Assembly: GCF_008124605.1 (NCBI RefSeq)
Contig: NZ_VRYN01000002.1
Coordinates: forward strand, 62,001 to 126,000
Direction of reading: 5' to 3'
Source of the DNA: Halobacterium salinarum DSM 3754
Lineage (GTDB): Archaea > Halobacteriota > Halobacteria > Halobacteriales > Halobacteriaceae
Length of the DNA stretch: 64,000 bases
The stretch's first letter is position 1, and every line of letters begins with the position of its first letter. The notes under the pieces are model-generated. The model was not told the DNA's origin, did no database searches, and worked only from the letters and a program-made list of their open reading frames with translations. Below, piece by piece: positions 48,046 through 57,073 of this stretch. Made by a program: the position numbers and the translations under genes.

Positions 48046-48732
48046 TTAGAGGCGGTCGCGGGCGGCGTCCCGGAGCGCGCGCACGCGATCACTCGACACG
48101 CCCAGGGAGTCCGCGACCTGGTCGACGTGGGCGGTCGCCAGGCTGCGCACGGAGGTGATCCCGGCGCTCGCCAGCAGCGCCGCCGCGTCGTCGTCGACGG
48201 CCCGAAGCGCTGTCACCGGCGTCGGCGCTGACGCCTCCTGCCACGCCGCCTCCCCGCGCTCGGCGGCGTCGTCCGCGTCGCCGGTGGGCCACGACCCCTC
48301 GCGCCACGCCGCTTCCTCGTCCGCGGCGTCCGACGTGTCGGTCTGCTCGGGGGGCGAACCACCCCCGCCACCGGCGACCGCGGCCGCCTGCCAGTCCGAC
48401 TCCGCGGCCGCCGCGTCCCCGCTCCCGTCGGCCTCGGCGTCCACGCCGTAGCTCGCGGCGACCCACTGGCGTTCGTCGTCCTGCAACCCGCGGACCTGCT
48501 CGGCCCGCTGATCGAGGTCCGCGCCGCCCTCGAACGACCACTGCAGGGAGTGCTCGCGGCGGATCCGCGCCGCCACACCCGGATTGACGCCGTACTCGAC
48601 GAGCTGTGCGTGCGAAACGCGTTTCCCGGTGATGTCCGCTGGCACCACGTCCGCGGCCGCCAGCGCGTCGGCTGTCGACGGCCCGACGAACCGAAGCTCG
48701 CGGAGGCGCGCCCGCAAGTCAGGAGCGGACAC
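48046..48732 (-). CDS. Helix-hairpin-helix domain protein (possibly DUF7409)
   Basis: 228 residues from GTG 48732. An N-terminal HhH-like segment (LRELRFVGPSTADALAAADV) and a C-terminal one (LLASAGITSVRSLATAHVDQVADSLGVSSDRV) flank a low-complexity Ala/Asp/Gly-rich middle (about 90-165) with repeated WREGSW / WQEA-like elements. HhH motifs bind DNA backbone non-specifically. From memory such proteins carry the DUF7409 label. The GTG overlaps an inverted repeat shared with the divergent hbd gene. Confidence 0.78.
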   Translation of the reverse strand: MSAPDLRARLRELRFVGPSTADALAAADVVPADITGKRVSHAQLVEYGVNPGVAARIRREHSLQWSFEGGADLDQRAEQVRGLQDDERQWVAASYGVDAEADGSGDAAAAESDWQAAAVAGGGGGSPPEQTDTSDAADEEAAWREGSWPTGDADDAAERGEAAWQEASAPTPVTALRAVDDDAAALLASAGITSVRSLATAHVDQVADSLGVSSDRVRALRDAARDRL

Positions 48733-48754
48733 AGTTGCATCGAAGGTGCAACTG
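48732..48754. repeat. Inverted repeat between HhH gene and hbd
   Basis: Perfect 8-base arms CAGTTGCA (48732-48739) and TGCAACTG (48747-48754) with a 7-base spacer. It overlaps the GTG of the HhH gene and lies about 35 bases before the TATA-like CTTAGG (48788-48793) of the hbd gene. Good candidate for a shared regulator site. Confidence 0.55.
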
Positions 48755-48817
48755 AAGCTGCTTGAGTGTTTCCACGTTTCCGGCACGCTTAGGTTCCGGC
48801 CGCACCCACCACCGCCC

Positions 48818-49678
48818 ATGCGATCACTCGCAGACACGGAGACGATCGGCGTTGTTGGCGCGGGCACCATGGGCGCCGGAATCGCGCAAGTCGCGGCGAC
48901 CGCCGGCTACACGGTCGTGATGCGCGACATCGAACAGGAGTACGTCGACGCCGGCTTCGACAGCATCGAATCCTCGCTCGACCGCTTCGTCTCGAACGAC
49001 GACCTGAGCGAGGCCGACGCCGACGCCATCGTCGACCGCATCACGGGCACGACCGACCTCGCGGAGCTCGCCGACTGCGACGTCGTCATCGAGGCCGCCG
49101 TCGAGGACATGGAGATCAAGCAGGACATCTTCCGCGACCTCGACGACGCCCTGCCCGAGGACGTGGTGTTGGCGACGAACACGTCCACGCTGTCGATCAC
49201 CACCATCGCGTCGGTCACCGATCGGGCGTCCCGCGTCGTTGGCCTGCACTTCATGAACCCGGTCCCGATCATGACCGGCGTCGAGGTCGTCGTCGGCGAG
49301 AAAACCGACGCCGACGTGGTGGCGTTCGCCCACGCCCTCGCCGAGGACCTCGACAAGGAGACCTGGGAGTCCGACGACAAACCCGGCTTCGTCACCAACC
49401 GCATCCTGATGCCGTGGATCAACGAGGGCGTCCGGGCGTTCGACGAAGGAGTGGCCAGCAAGGACGACATCGACACCGGAATGAAACTCGGCACCAACGT
49501 CCCCATGGGACCCCTGGAGCTCGCCGACCACATCGGCCTCGACGTCTGCCTGGACGCCAGCGAAACACTCCACGAGGAGCTCGGCGACCGGTACAAGCCC
49601 GCGTACCTGCTGCAGCGAAAGGTCGACGCCGGCGACCTCGGGAAGAAGACCGGTGCGGGCTTCTACACGTACGACTGA
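48818..49678 (+). CDS. hbd: 3-hydroxyacyl-CoA dehydrogenase
   Basis: 286 residues. NAD-binding GVVGAGTMGAGIAQVAATAGY near the N-terminus, catalytic His in GLHFMNPVPIMTGVEVV, with the Glu of the family downstream of it, and the C-terminal domain block KPGFVTNRILMPWINEGVRAFDEGVAS. It ends GKKTGAGFYTYD, as in HBD/PaaH enzymes. It oxidises L-3-hydroxyacyl-CoA to 3-ketoacyl-CoA. Other beta-oxidation-type genes follow at 50883-53967. Direction of flux (degradation versus synthesis) cannot be told from sequence. Confidence 0.96.
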   Translation: MRSLADTETIGVVGAGTMGAGIAQVAATAGYTVVMRDIEQEYVDAGFDSIESSLDRFVSNDDLSEADADAIVDRITGTTDLAELADCDVVIEAAVEDMEIKQDIFRDLDDALPEDVVLATNTSTLSITTIASVTDRASRVVGLHFMNPVPIMTGVEVVVGEKTDADVVAFAHALAEDLDKETWESDDKPGFVTNRILMPWINEGVRAFDEGVASKDDIDTGMKLGTNVPMGPLELADHIGLDVCLDASETLHEELGDRYKPAYLLQRKVDAGDLGKKTGAGFYTYD

Positions 49679-49704
49679 GTCGGGCACTCAGACAGCGCCG
49701 CGGG

Positions 49705-50748
49705 TCAGGACAGCGACTCGGTCGCGATCCGTTCGCGCACGCTGTCGATGGCGCTGCGGTCGAAATCGTCGGCGACCAGGCCGATGACGGCGTGCACTTC
49801 CTCGCGGTCGACTTTCACGTCCCCCTCGCGGACGACGTCGGCGGGCCGGTTCCCGAGCTCCCGCATCGTGCCGACCGCAAGCAGGAACGGCACCGCCCAC
49901 GCGGCGAGCGTGTTGCCCTGGCTGGTCGGCATGACCTCAAGCCAGCGCTGGGCGTCGGCGACGTAGCCGCGGGCGCGGTCGGTGACGCGCTCGACGACGG
50001 AGGCCACGCGGCCCGCGTGTTCGGGGTCGGCGACGTCTTCCGGGGCGAGGTCGTGGTCGTCGAGCCACTCCTGTGGCAGGTAGACGTTGTTCTCCTCCTC
50101 GTAGTCCGGGCGGACGTCTTTGGCGACGTTCACGAGCTGCAACAGCAACGCGAACGACCGCGCGTTCTCGCGCATGGCGGCGGCGGCGTCGCTGGGCGCG
50201 TCGCGGGCCAGCAGCTCCGTGACGAGTTCGCCGACGGTGCCGGCGACGTACCAGCAGTACTCTTCGAGCTCGGTTGGTGATTGGATGCGGAGCCCGCCGG
50301 CGTCGGCGTACCGCTGTACGAACGACGCCATCCCGGTGGCCATCTCCCGGACCGTCGGCCGGATCGCGGCCTTGGCGGCGTCGTCCAGGGACTCGAACGC
50401 GGAGACGACGCGGGTGGTGTTGGCGACGACGCGCCAATCGGCGTTCGGCTCGCTGGGGACGTGGTCGCCGACGGCGGCCTGGAACTCCGCGACGGTCGTC
50501 CCGCAGTCGGGATCGAGCGCGGCGTCATACGTCTCCAAGAGCTGTGCTTGTTCGGTGGGCGGCATCGCGGTGGCGTCCTCGACGGTGTCGGCAACCCGGC
50601 ACAGGAGGTAGCCAACGCAGATGCGCGTCGCCATCGGCTCTTCGAGGGCGTCGATGGTGAGCGCAAACGTACGTGAAACGTCCTGTACCGCGCTGTGGCA
50701 CCACTCGCGGTCCGACGCGGTCGGCTGGTGGGACTGACGGCCGTCCAT
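49705..50748 (-). CDS. Squalene/phytoene synthase family, probably squalene synthase
   Basis: 347 residues. First Asp-rich motif RVADTVEDA in [15 protein letters not shown] matches squalene synthase (LRALDTVEDD-type). [34 protein letters not shown] is the second Asp-rich motif with the P-x-E block. [17 protein letters not shown] is the start of the family. It joins two farnesyl-PP to squalene, a membrane lipid in haloarchaea. Phytoene synthase is the alternative, but length and motif details favour squalene. It lies between, and opposite to, hbd and the acyl-CoA dehydrogenase. Confidence 0.9.
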   Translation of the reverse strand: MDGRQSHQPTASDREWCHSAVQDVSRTFALTIDALEEPMATRICVGYLLCRVADTVEDATAMPPTEQAQLLETYDAALDPDCGTTVAEFQAAVGDHVPSEPNADWRVVANTTRVVSAFESLDDAAKAAIRPTVREMATGMASFVQRYADAGGLRIQSPTELEEYCWYVAGTVGELVTELLARDAPSDAAAAMRENARSFALLLQLVNVAKDVRPDYEEENNVYLPQEWLDDHDLAPEDVADPEHAGRVASVVERVTDRARGYVADAQRWLEVMPTSQGNTLAAWAVPFLLAVGTMRELGNRPADVVREGDVKVDREEVHAVIGLVADDFDRSAIDSVRERIATESLS

Positions 50749-50882
50749 CACTCGTGGTCGGGCTAGGGTGGGGGAATACAAAAGAGGTTGGGGCGTCGAC
50801 CCGTCGCCCACTGCGATCATCGCGCCCCGCGATGGGGTTCCGGGATGCCAACAGTAAAGGGCAGACCGACAAAGCATACCAC

Positions 50883-52025
50883 ATGGATTTCACGCGCTCC
50901 GCCGAACACGACCAGATCGCGGAGATGGTCGCGGAGTTCGTCGACGAAGAGGTCAAACCACGGGCCGCTACCATCGATAAGGCCGACGAGTTCCCCGCCG
51001 ACCTGGTCGCGGAGATGAGCGATCTGGGACTGATGGGGATGCCGTTCCCCGAGGAGTACGACGGCGCCGGCCTCGACTACCACACGTACGCCACCGCGCT
51101 GTCGGAGATCGCGCGCGGCAGCGGCGGGCTGGGGACGGTCGTGGCCGCGCACACGAGCCTCGCGGGGAACATGGTCTACGAGTACGGCAGCGACGACCAG
51201 AAACACGACTACCTCGCGCCGCTCAGTCGCGGCGACGACATCGGCGCGTTCGCGCTCTCGGAGGCCGGCGCGGGCTCCGACGTGCCGGCCATGGAGACCA
51301 CCGCACAGCGCGACGGCGACGCGTACGTCATCTCCGGGGAGAAGCTCTGGATCTCCAACGGCAGCGTCGCGGACACGGTGACGGTGTTCGCGAAGACCGA
51401 CCCCGACGCCGGCCACCGCGGCATCTCGTCGTTCATCGTGCGGCCCGCCGAGGACGACGGCTTCATCGTGGCGGGCACCGAGGACAAACTCGGCGACAAG
51501 GGCTGCCCCACGGCGGAGCTCCGGTTCGACGACATGCGGGTACCCGCCGACCGCCTGCTCGGCGAGGAGGGCGACGGGTTCAAACACGCCCTGGAGACGC
51601 TGAACGGCGGCCGCATCACGATCGCGGCGCGGTCGGTGGGCCTGGCTCGCGCGGCGCTCGACGACGCCCGGGAGTACGCACAGGACCGCGACCAGTTCGG
51701 GCAGGCGATCAGCGACTTCCAGACCATCCAGCACAAGCTGGCGGACATGGACACCAAACTCCAGGCCGCGGAGCTGCTGATGCACAAGGCCGCGGACCTG
51801 AAGATCCGCGGGGAGTCGTTCATCAAGGAGGCCGCACAGGCGAAGCTGTACGCCTCGGAGATCTCCCGGGAGGTCGCCAACGAGGGCATCCAGATCCACG
51901 GCGGCTACGGCTACACCAAGGACTTCGACGCGGAGCGGTACTACCGGGACGCGAAGCTCAACGAGATCTACGAGGGAACGTCGGAGATCCTCCGGAACAC
52001 GATCGCGAACGAGCTCCTCGAATAG
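50883..52025 (+). CDS. acd: Acyl-CoA dehydrogenase
   Basis: 380 residues. FAD-binding [18 protein letters not shown] and [11 protein letters not shown], the [22 protein letters not shown] helix, [23 protein letters not shown], and the catalytic Glu in [17 protein letters not shown]. It oxidises acyl-CoA to enoyl-CoA, passing electrons to ETF. The start ATG at 50883 is preceded by CAGTAAAG (about 28 bases upstream), suggesting a leaderless mRNA. Short- or medium-chain or branched acyl-CoA substrates are all possible. Confidence 0.96.
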   Translation: MDFTRSAEHDQIAEMVAEFVDEEVKPRAATIDKADEFPADLVAEMSDLGLMGMPFPEEYDGAGLDYHTYATALSEIARGSGGLGTVVAAHTSLAGNMVYEYGSDDQKHDYLAPLSRGDDIGAFALSEAGAGSDVPAMETTAQRDGDAYVISGEKLWISNGSVADTVTVFAKTDPDAGHRGISSFIVRPAEDDGFIVAGTEDKLGDKGCPTAELRFDDMRVPADRLLGEEGDGFKHALETLNGGRITIAARSVGLARAALDDAREYAQDRDQFGQAISDFQTIQHKLADMDTKLQAAELLMHKAADLKIRGESFIKEAAQAKLYASEISREVANEGIQIHGGYGYTKDFDAERYYRDAKLNEIYEGTSEILRNTIANELLE

Positions 52026-52070
52026 CCCGAACCCACCTCGTTTTTGCCGGCGGCGTCCGTACGTGGGCGT

Positions 52071-52358
52071 ATGACCGACGACCCCGCTGCGACCGCCGAG
52101 GCCGACGGCATCACCGCGCAGTACTACGAGACCGACGCCGAGCGCGTGCTGGCGTTCACCGTCGAGCGCGGCACCACCGCGGCCATCGCGCAGAACGTCG
52201 AGGGGTATGCGATGCTGAAAGTGCGGTCGTCGCCGGACGGCGACGAGCTCGAACGCTACTACGGGTTCGACATGGCGCTGGATCACGCCGCCGAGCGCCT
52301 CGGCGTCGGGAAACACGACCTCCCCGTGCCGGCGGGCGCGGCGGACATGGGGATGTAG
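52071..52358 (+). CDS. Conserved small haloarchaeal protein (possibly DUF7111)
   Basis: 95 residues, acidic. The sequence ITAQYYETDAERVLAFTVERGTTAAIAQNVEGYAMLKVRSSPDGDELERYYGFDMALDHAAERLGV is compact and looks well-conserved; from memory it matches a haloarchaeal family (DUF7111). No catalytic motif. It follows the acyl-CoA dehydrogenase by 45 bp and precedes the thiolase, so it may be co-transcribed. Confidence 0.82.
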   Translation: MTDDPAATAEADGITAQYYETDAERVLAFTVERGTTAAIAQNVEGYAMLKVRSSPDGDELERYYGFDMALDHAAERLGVGKHDLPVPAGAADMGM

Positions 52359-52399
52359 GTTTCGGACTGTTTTTGAACCCGCTCGGAGTACGGTCGTGC

Positions 52400-53587
52400 A
52401 TGACAGACGCGCGCGTAGCTGGCGTGGGGTTGACCCACTTCGGTGTGCATCCCGAGCGGACGAGCCGCGACCTGTTCGCGGAAGCCGGGCTGGCGGCGCT
52501 GGACGACGCCGGCGTCGCCCGCGAAGACGTGGCCGCCGTGCACTACGGCAACTTCATGGGGGAGTTGAGCGAGCACCAGGGCCACCAGGGGCCGCTGGTC
52601 GCGGAGGCGCTGGGCCTCGACGTGCCCGCAACCCGGTACGAGTCGGCGTGCGCGTCGAGCGGCGTCGCGCTCCGGCGCGCCGTCCGTGACGTTCGCAACG
52701 GCGAGGCTGACGTGGTGGTTGTCGGCGGCGCCGAGCGCATGAACAACCTCGAAACCGCCGAATCGACGGACGCGCTGGCGATCGCGGCCGACGGCTTGTA
52801 CGAGGTGCGCGCGGGCATGACGTTCCCCGGCGCGTACGCCCTGATGGCGGCGTCGTACTTCGAGCAGTTCGGCGGCAGCCGGGAGGACCTCGCGCACATC
52901 GCCGTCAAAAACCACGCCAACGCGGTGGACAACGACCGCGCGCAGTACCAGCAGGCGATCACCGTCGCGGACGCCCTGGAGTCGCCGCCGGTCGCGGAAC
53001 CACTGCATCTGTACGACGCGTGCCCCGTCACCGACGGCGCGAGCGCGCTCGTGCTCGTGAGCGAGTCGTACGCCGACACGCACGACGTCAGCGCACCGGT
53101 CGCGGTGACCGGCACCGGCCAGGGCGGGGACAAGATGGCGCTCCAGGACCGCCAGAACATGGCGACCTCGCCGGCCGCGACCGACGCCGCCACCGAAGCC
53201 TACGCGGACGCAGGGGTGTCCGCCGACGACGTGGACGTGGCGGAAGTACACGACTGTTTCACCATCGCGGAAGTGATGGCGACGGAGTCGCTGGGCTTTT
53301 TCGACCCCGGAGCCGGCATCACTGCCGCGCGCGAGGGTGTCACGACCAAAGACGGGCGGCTGCCGGTGAACCTCTCGGGGGGCCTGAAAGCCAAGGGCCA
53401 TCCGGTCGGCGCGACCGGCACCAGCCAGGTCGCGGAGCTCACCAGGCTGCTGCGCGGCGACCACGTCAACAGCGAGCACGTCGCGGACGCACAGACCGCG
53501 GTCGCGCACAACGCCGGGGGCACGGTCGCCAGCGCCGTCGTGCACGTGCTTGAGACGGTCGCGGACACGGAGGCGGATGCGGCATGA
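52400..53587 (+). CDS. Thiolase-family protein (acetyl-CoA acetyltransferase-like)
   Basis: 395 residues. The nucleophile Cys lies in YESACASSGVALRRA, with VVGGAERMNN, DCFTIAEVMATESLGF, and GGLKAKGHPVGATG with its catalytic His, as in archaeal thiolases related to SCP2. The His/Cys ending of typical degradative thiolases is altered (VAHNAGGT), as in archaeal members that work with DUF35 partners. The next gene, a DUF35 protein, overlaps it by 4 bp. It makes or cleaves acetoacetyl-CoA-type substrates; mevalonate supply is one possibility. Confidence 0.94.
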   Translation: MTDARVAGVGLTHFGVHPERTSRDLFAEAGLAALDDAGVAREDVAAVHYGNFMGELSEHQGHQGPLVAEALGLDVPATRYESACASSGVALRRAVRDVRNGEADVVVVGGAERMNNLETAESTDALAIAADGLYEVRAGMTFPGAYALMAASYFEQFGGSREDLAHIAVKNHANAVDNDRAQYQQAITVADALESPPVAEPLHLYDACPVTDGASALVLVSESYADTHDVSAPVAVTGTGQGGDKMALQDRQNMATSPAATDAATEAYADAGVSADDVDVAEVHDCFTIAEVMATESLGFFDPGAGITAAREGVTTKDGRLPVNLSGGLKAKGHPVGATGTSQVAELTRLLRGDHVNSEHVADAQTAVAHNAGGTVASAVVHVLETVADTEADAA

Positions 53588-53967
53588 GCGACCGCGTTCG
53601 GGACGACGGCTACGACGACGCCATCGACGCGCTGGCCGCCGACGAGGGGTACTATCTGGCGTGTCCGGACGGCCACGGGAGCCTGCCGCCGCGGCACGCG
53701 TGTCCGCACTGCGGGGCCCGGGAGCTGACCGAGACGGCGCTGCCGGAGACGGGCACGATCGACTCGTGTTCCACGCTGCACGTGGCGACGCCGGCGTTCG
53801 CCGACGACGCGCCGTACGTGCTTGCGGTGGCGTCGTTCGGCGCGGTGCGGCTGACTGGCCAGGTGCGGGCGGAGCCGGGAACGGTCGAGATCGGCGACGA
53901 GGTGGCGGCGACGGTCGGCGAGTCGGCGACGACCGGCGACCGGCTAGTGGTGTTCGAGTTGCGGTAG
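53584..53967 (+). CDS. DUF35 zinc-ribbon/OB-fold partner of thiolase
   Basis: 127 residues. Zinc-ribbon ligands CPDGHGSLPPRHACPHCGA, then an OB-fold with LPETGTIDSCSTLHVATPAFADDAPYVLAVASF. In archaea this type of protein bridges thiolase and HMG-CoA synthase and passes acetoacetyl-CoA. It overlaps the thiolase by 4 bp, and its end overlaps the convergent hydrolase by 24 bp. One of the usual four zinc cysteines is less clear (CPDGHG), so metal binding should not be taken as certain. Confidence 0.93.
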   Translation: MSDRVRDDGYDDAIDALAADEGYYLACPDGHGSLPPRHACPHCGARELTETALPETGTIDSCSTLHVATPAFADDAPYVLAVASFGAVRLTGQVRAEPGTVEIGDEVAATVGESATTGDRLVVFELR

Positions 53968-54876
53968 CGCCGCGCCGAGCGCGTCGCAAAACGACGCCGG
54001 GTGTTCGACGTGTGGCACCGCGCCCGCGTCGTCGAGGACGGTCAGCCGCACGTCGGCGGCGTCCGCGAGCGCGCGGCCGTCCGCAAGCGGCGTGATGCGT
54101 GCCTCCCGCCCCCAGACGAGGGTGACCGGGGCCGGCACCGACTGGACTGCGTCCACGAGATCGACTGCCGGGTCGAGCATGCCGCCCGCGAACGACGCCG
54201 GTGCCAGCCGTGCGTTCGGCTGGTGGCTGGTCCGGTGTTGGTAGTCGAGCAGTCCGGCGGGGACGTTTGCGGACTGGTAGAACGCGTGGCGGTTGGTGAA
54301 ACACCGGAGGCCGCGGCGGCTGACGAGCGCGTTGAACACGGCGGTGCCGACCACCGGCGTGCGGAGCAGGCGGCGCACGGCCGGGCGTCGCTGCCCGGTG
54401 TCGGCGATCGGACACACCAGCGCGAGCGCGGACACGGACGTGTCAGCGGCCGCCATCGCGGCCCACGCGCCGGTCAACGAGGACGCGACCACGGCCGGAT
54501 CGTCGGCGACGTCGCCGATGAACGACGCGACGAACGCCTCGTAGAGCGCGCTTGTGTACGCGATCGACGGCCGGTCGGTGTGGCCGAACCCGGGGAGGTC
54601 GGGGGCCAGCACGTGGTAGTCCTCCGCGAGAGTGTCGACGACACCGGCGAACGCGCGACTGGACGCCGCCGCGTGAACGCCGTGTAGAAGCACGAGATCG
54701 GGGTCGTCGGGATCGCCGGCCGTGGTGTACGACACGTCGAAGCCGCGCCAGCGCGTGGTCGTCCGGGTGCCGGGAAGCGGGTCGGGGGGCTGCTCGTCGG
54801 CGCGCACCAGCCGGTTGGCTGCGGCCGTGGCGGCGGTGCCCCCGGCCACGCCAGCCAGCAGTCTGCGGAGTGTCAT
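53944..54876 (-). CDS. Alpha/beta-hydrolase
   Basis: 310 residues. HGVHAAASSRAF is the oxyanion region and VLAPDLPGFGHTDRP the classical strand-4 motif. AVVASSLTGAWAA holds the likely nucleophile Ser (a Gly-poor elbow), with Asp in TLVWGREARITPLADG and His in VPHVEHPASFCDA. An N-terminal Ala-rich helix (1-20) suggests membrane association, possibly a signal or anchor. Substrate unknown; similar haloarchaeal proteins are annotated only as hydrolases. The 24-bp convergent overlap with the DUF35 gene is notable. Confidence 0.9.
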   Translation of the reverse strand: MTLRRLLAGVAGGTAATAAANRLVRADEQPPDPLPGTRTTTRWRGFDVSYTTAGDPDDPDLVLLHGVHAAASSRAFAGVVDTLAEDYHVLAPDLPGFGHTDRPSIAYTSALYEAFVASFIGDVADDPAVVASSLTGAWAAMAAADTSVSALALVCPIADTGQRRPAVRRLLRTPVVGTAVFNALVSRRGLRCFTNRHAFYQSANVPAGLLDYQHRTSHQPNARLAPASFAGGMLDPAVDLVDAVQSVPAPVTLVWGREARITPLADGRALADAADVRLTVLDDAGAVPHVEHPASFCDALGAALPQLEHH

Positions 54877-54933
54877 ACGTGAGGGCGATGAGGGCCAGTG
54901 GTTTAGCCGTTGTGTCGCCGCGCCGGTGCGCGG

Positions 54934-55908
54934 TCAGTCCTCGCGCAGCGCGTCCCGGATCGGGTCGAGCACGTCGGCGGCGACCTCGTAGGGCGTGGTC
55001 GCGCCGCTGTCGATGCGCGCGACCAGCTCGTCGACCCCACCGCGGTCGGCGAGCTCGGCCTCAAGCACCTCGTTTGCGTCCGCCCGCAGCAGCGTTCGGA
55101 GCTCCTCGGCGTACCGCGTGCGGCGCTTCTCGGTGCGGCGGCCGGATTCGTCCAGCCAGGTGGTGTGGGCGTCGAACACGTCGAGCAGGTCGGTGACGCC
55201 GGTCCCGCGTTCGGCGACCGTCTCCGTGATCTCCGGGCTCCAATCGGTGTCGTCGTCGGGGTCGCGGAGATCCAGCATGTTCCGGAGTTCGGTGACCGTC
55301 TTGTTCGCGCCGTCGAGGTCGGCCTTGTTCACGACGAACACGTCGCCGATTTCGAGGATGCCGGCTTTCAGCATCTGCACGTCGTCGCCCGATGACGGCG
55401 GCACGAGCACCGCGACGGTGTCGGCGGTCTTGACGATGTCGACCTCGTTCTGGCCGGCACCCACGGTCTCGATGATGACCTTGTCCTTGCCGAACGCGTC
55501 CAGGGCTTTCACCGCGTCCGCGGTCGCCGTCGACAACCCCCCGAGGCTGCCGCGGGCGGACATCGACCGGAAGAACACGTCCATGTCCGTCGCGGTGGAC
55601 GCCATGCGGATGCGGTCGCCGAGCACGGCTCCGCCGGTGAACGGCGAGGACGGATCCACGGCGATGACGCCGACGGTCAGGCCGCGCTCGCGGTACTGGC
55701 TGGCCAGCTTGTCCACGAGCGTTGATTTCCCCGAGCCGGGACTGCCGGTGATCCCGATCACGTCGGCCTGTCCCGTGTGTGGGTACAGCGCCGAGACGAT
55801 GTCGCGGTAGCCGTCGTTCCGGTCCTCGATTTTGGTGATGGCGCGGGCGAGCGCTCTGTGTTTGCCCGCGAGCAGATCCGCAACGAGGTCGGGCTGATTG
55901 GCCGGCAT
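54934..55908 (-). CDS. meaB: MeaB/ArgK-family GTPase, methylmalonyl-CoA mutase chaperone
   Basis: 324 residues. P-loop GITGSPGSGKSTL, VIAVDPSSPFTGGAVLGDRIRM, the ETVGAGQNEVDIV block and NKADLDGA. It protects and loads the B12 cofactor of methylmalonyl-CoA mutase, whose B12-binding subunit is encoded just upstream. ATG 55908 leaves 1 bp between the genes; a GTG at 55917 would add three residues and overlap by 8 bp, and cannot be excluded. The large mutase subunit is not in the window. Confidence 0.95.
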   Translation of the reverse strand: MPANQPDLVADLLAGKHRALARAITKIEDRNDGYRDIVSALYPHTGQADVIGITGSPGSGKSTLVDKLASQYRERGLTVGVIAVDPSSPFTGGAVLGDRIRMASTATDMDVFFRSMSARGSLGGLSTATADAVKALDAFGKDKVIIETVGAGQNEVDIVKTADTVAVLVPPSSGDDVQMLKAGILEIGDVFVVNKADLDGANKTVTELRNMLDLRDPDDDTDWSPEITETVAERGTGVTDLLDVFDAHTTWLDESGRRTEKRRTRYAEELRTLLRADANEVLEAELADRGGVDELVARIDSGATTPYEVAADVLDPIRDALRED

Positions 55909-55909
55909 C

Positions 55910-56326
55910 TCAGTCACGGTGTGGGGCGTTGGATTCGATGAACGAGATCGTGTCCGCCATCGGCGTCCCCGGGCCGAAAATGGCGTCCACGCCCGCGGCT
56001 TCGAGGTCCGCGCGGTCCTCGTCGGGGATGATGCCGCCGACGATGACGAGCGTGTCCTCGGCGGCGTCGTACTCGGCCAACCCCTCGATGATCTTGGGCA
56101 CGAGGGTGTTGTGCGCCCCCGAGAGGATCGAGATCCCGAGCACGTCGACGTCCTCCTGGACGGCGGCCTGCACGATCTCGTCGGGTGCCTTATGCAGCCC
56201 CGAATAAATCACCTCGAAGCCGGCGTCGCGGAACGCACGCGTGATCACGTGCGCCCCACGGTCGTGGCCGTCGAGTCCGACTTTGGCCACGAGACACCGG
56301 ACGTTCCGTGTGGAGTCCTCACTCAT
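55910..56326 (-). CDS. Methylmalonyl-CoA mutase, B12-binding subunit
   Basis: 138 residues. The cobalamin motif KVGLDGHDRGAHVI (DxHxxG type with the Co-ligand His), ISILSGAHNTLVPKIIEGLAEY (SxL) and VGGIIPDEDR (GG) are all present. It belongs to the archaeal small mutase subunit that partners a separate catalytic chain. It works with MeaB in the propionyl-CoA to succinyl-CoA path. A CCGTTAGAG TATA-like element lies about 30 bases upstream of ATG 56326. Confidence 0.96.
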   Translation of the reverse strand: MSEDSTRNVRCLVAKVGLDGHDRGAHVITRAFRDAGFEVIYSGLHKAPDEIVQAAVQEDVDVLGISILSGAHNTLVPKIIEGLAEYDAAEDTLVIVGGIIPDEDRADLEAAGVDAIFGPGTPMADTISFIESNAPHRD

Positions 56327-56447
56327 GGCGGAACCATCATCGCAGGCCGGCTTCACTCTAACGGACTTGTATGATAGTTCCGCACACACCGCGGCGGTGG
56401 CGGCGTGAAGCGAAAACGGGTTGCCACTCCCCCACTAACCACGGCGT

Positions 56448-57056
56448 ATGGTATCTGTCCGCGCCGCCAGCTACGCGAAAGCCAACCCGGGACGGGTCAC
56501 CATCGTGTTGTCCGTGCTCGGGTACGCGCTCGTCGCCGGCGCATTCACCGACGTCGTTGCGTTGTTCCCGCCCCTCGATGATCCGACGGTGTTGCTGTTC
56601 GCGGACCTCATCGCAGTCGTGAACACGCTCGCGCTCACCAGCCTGCTGGCCGGCGTCGCGTTCATCAAGCGCGGCGCGGTCCGCAAACACCGCGCGGCGA
56701 TGCTCACCGCGTTCACGCTCATCTGCGTGTTCCTCGTGTTGTACCTCTGGAAGGTCGGCGGTGGCTTCGAGAAATCCATCGTCATCACCCAGGGGATGTT
56801 CCTCGGGCAGTTCGCGGGCGTCGTCAAGGGCGCGTACCTCCTGATGCTGGCGGTACACATCCTGCTGTCGGTCGTCTCGGTGCCAGTCGTGCTGTACGCG
56901 ATCGTCCTGGGGCTGACGCATTCGCCCGCCGAGCTCAAGCGCACCAGGCACGCGACGTTCGGCCGCATCGCCGCCACCGCGTGGTCGCTGTCGCTGTTCC
57001 TCGGCGTCGTGACGTACGTCATGCTGAACCACGTCTACGCCTGGGTGCCCAGATAA
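56448..57056 (+). CDS. DUF420 family membrane protein
   Basis: 202 residues with five membrane helices (about 18-38, 50-72, 85-103, 125-150, 170-190). The DUF420 pattern is VVNTLALTSLLAGVAFIKRGAVRKHRAAMLTAFTLICVFLVLYLW, with KH residues that fit a metal or heme role. DUF420 genes sit beside cytochrome oxidase genes in many organisms, and related proteins (CtaM) assist oxidase assembly. The oxidase genes of this window lie 4-7 kb downstream, which agrees. Confidence 0.92.
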   Translation: MVSVRAASYAKANPGRVTIVLSVLGYALVAGAFTDVVALFPPLDDPTVLLFADLIAVVNTLALTSLLAGVAFIKRGAVRKHRAAMLTAFTLICVFLVLYLWKVGGGFEKSIVITQGMFLGQFAGVVKGAYLLMLAVHILLSVVSVPVVLYAIVLGLTHSPAELKRTRHATFGRIAATAWSLSLFLGVVTYVMLNHVYAWVPR

Positions 57057-57073
57057 CACCACACGTCCACCCG

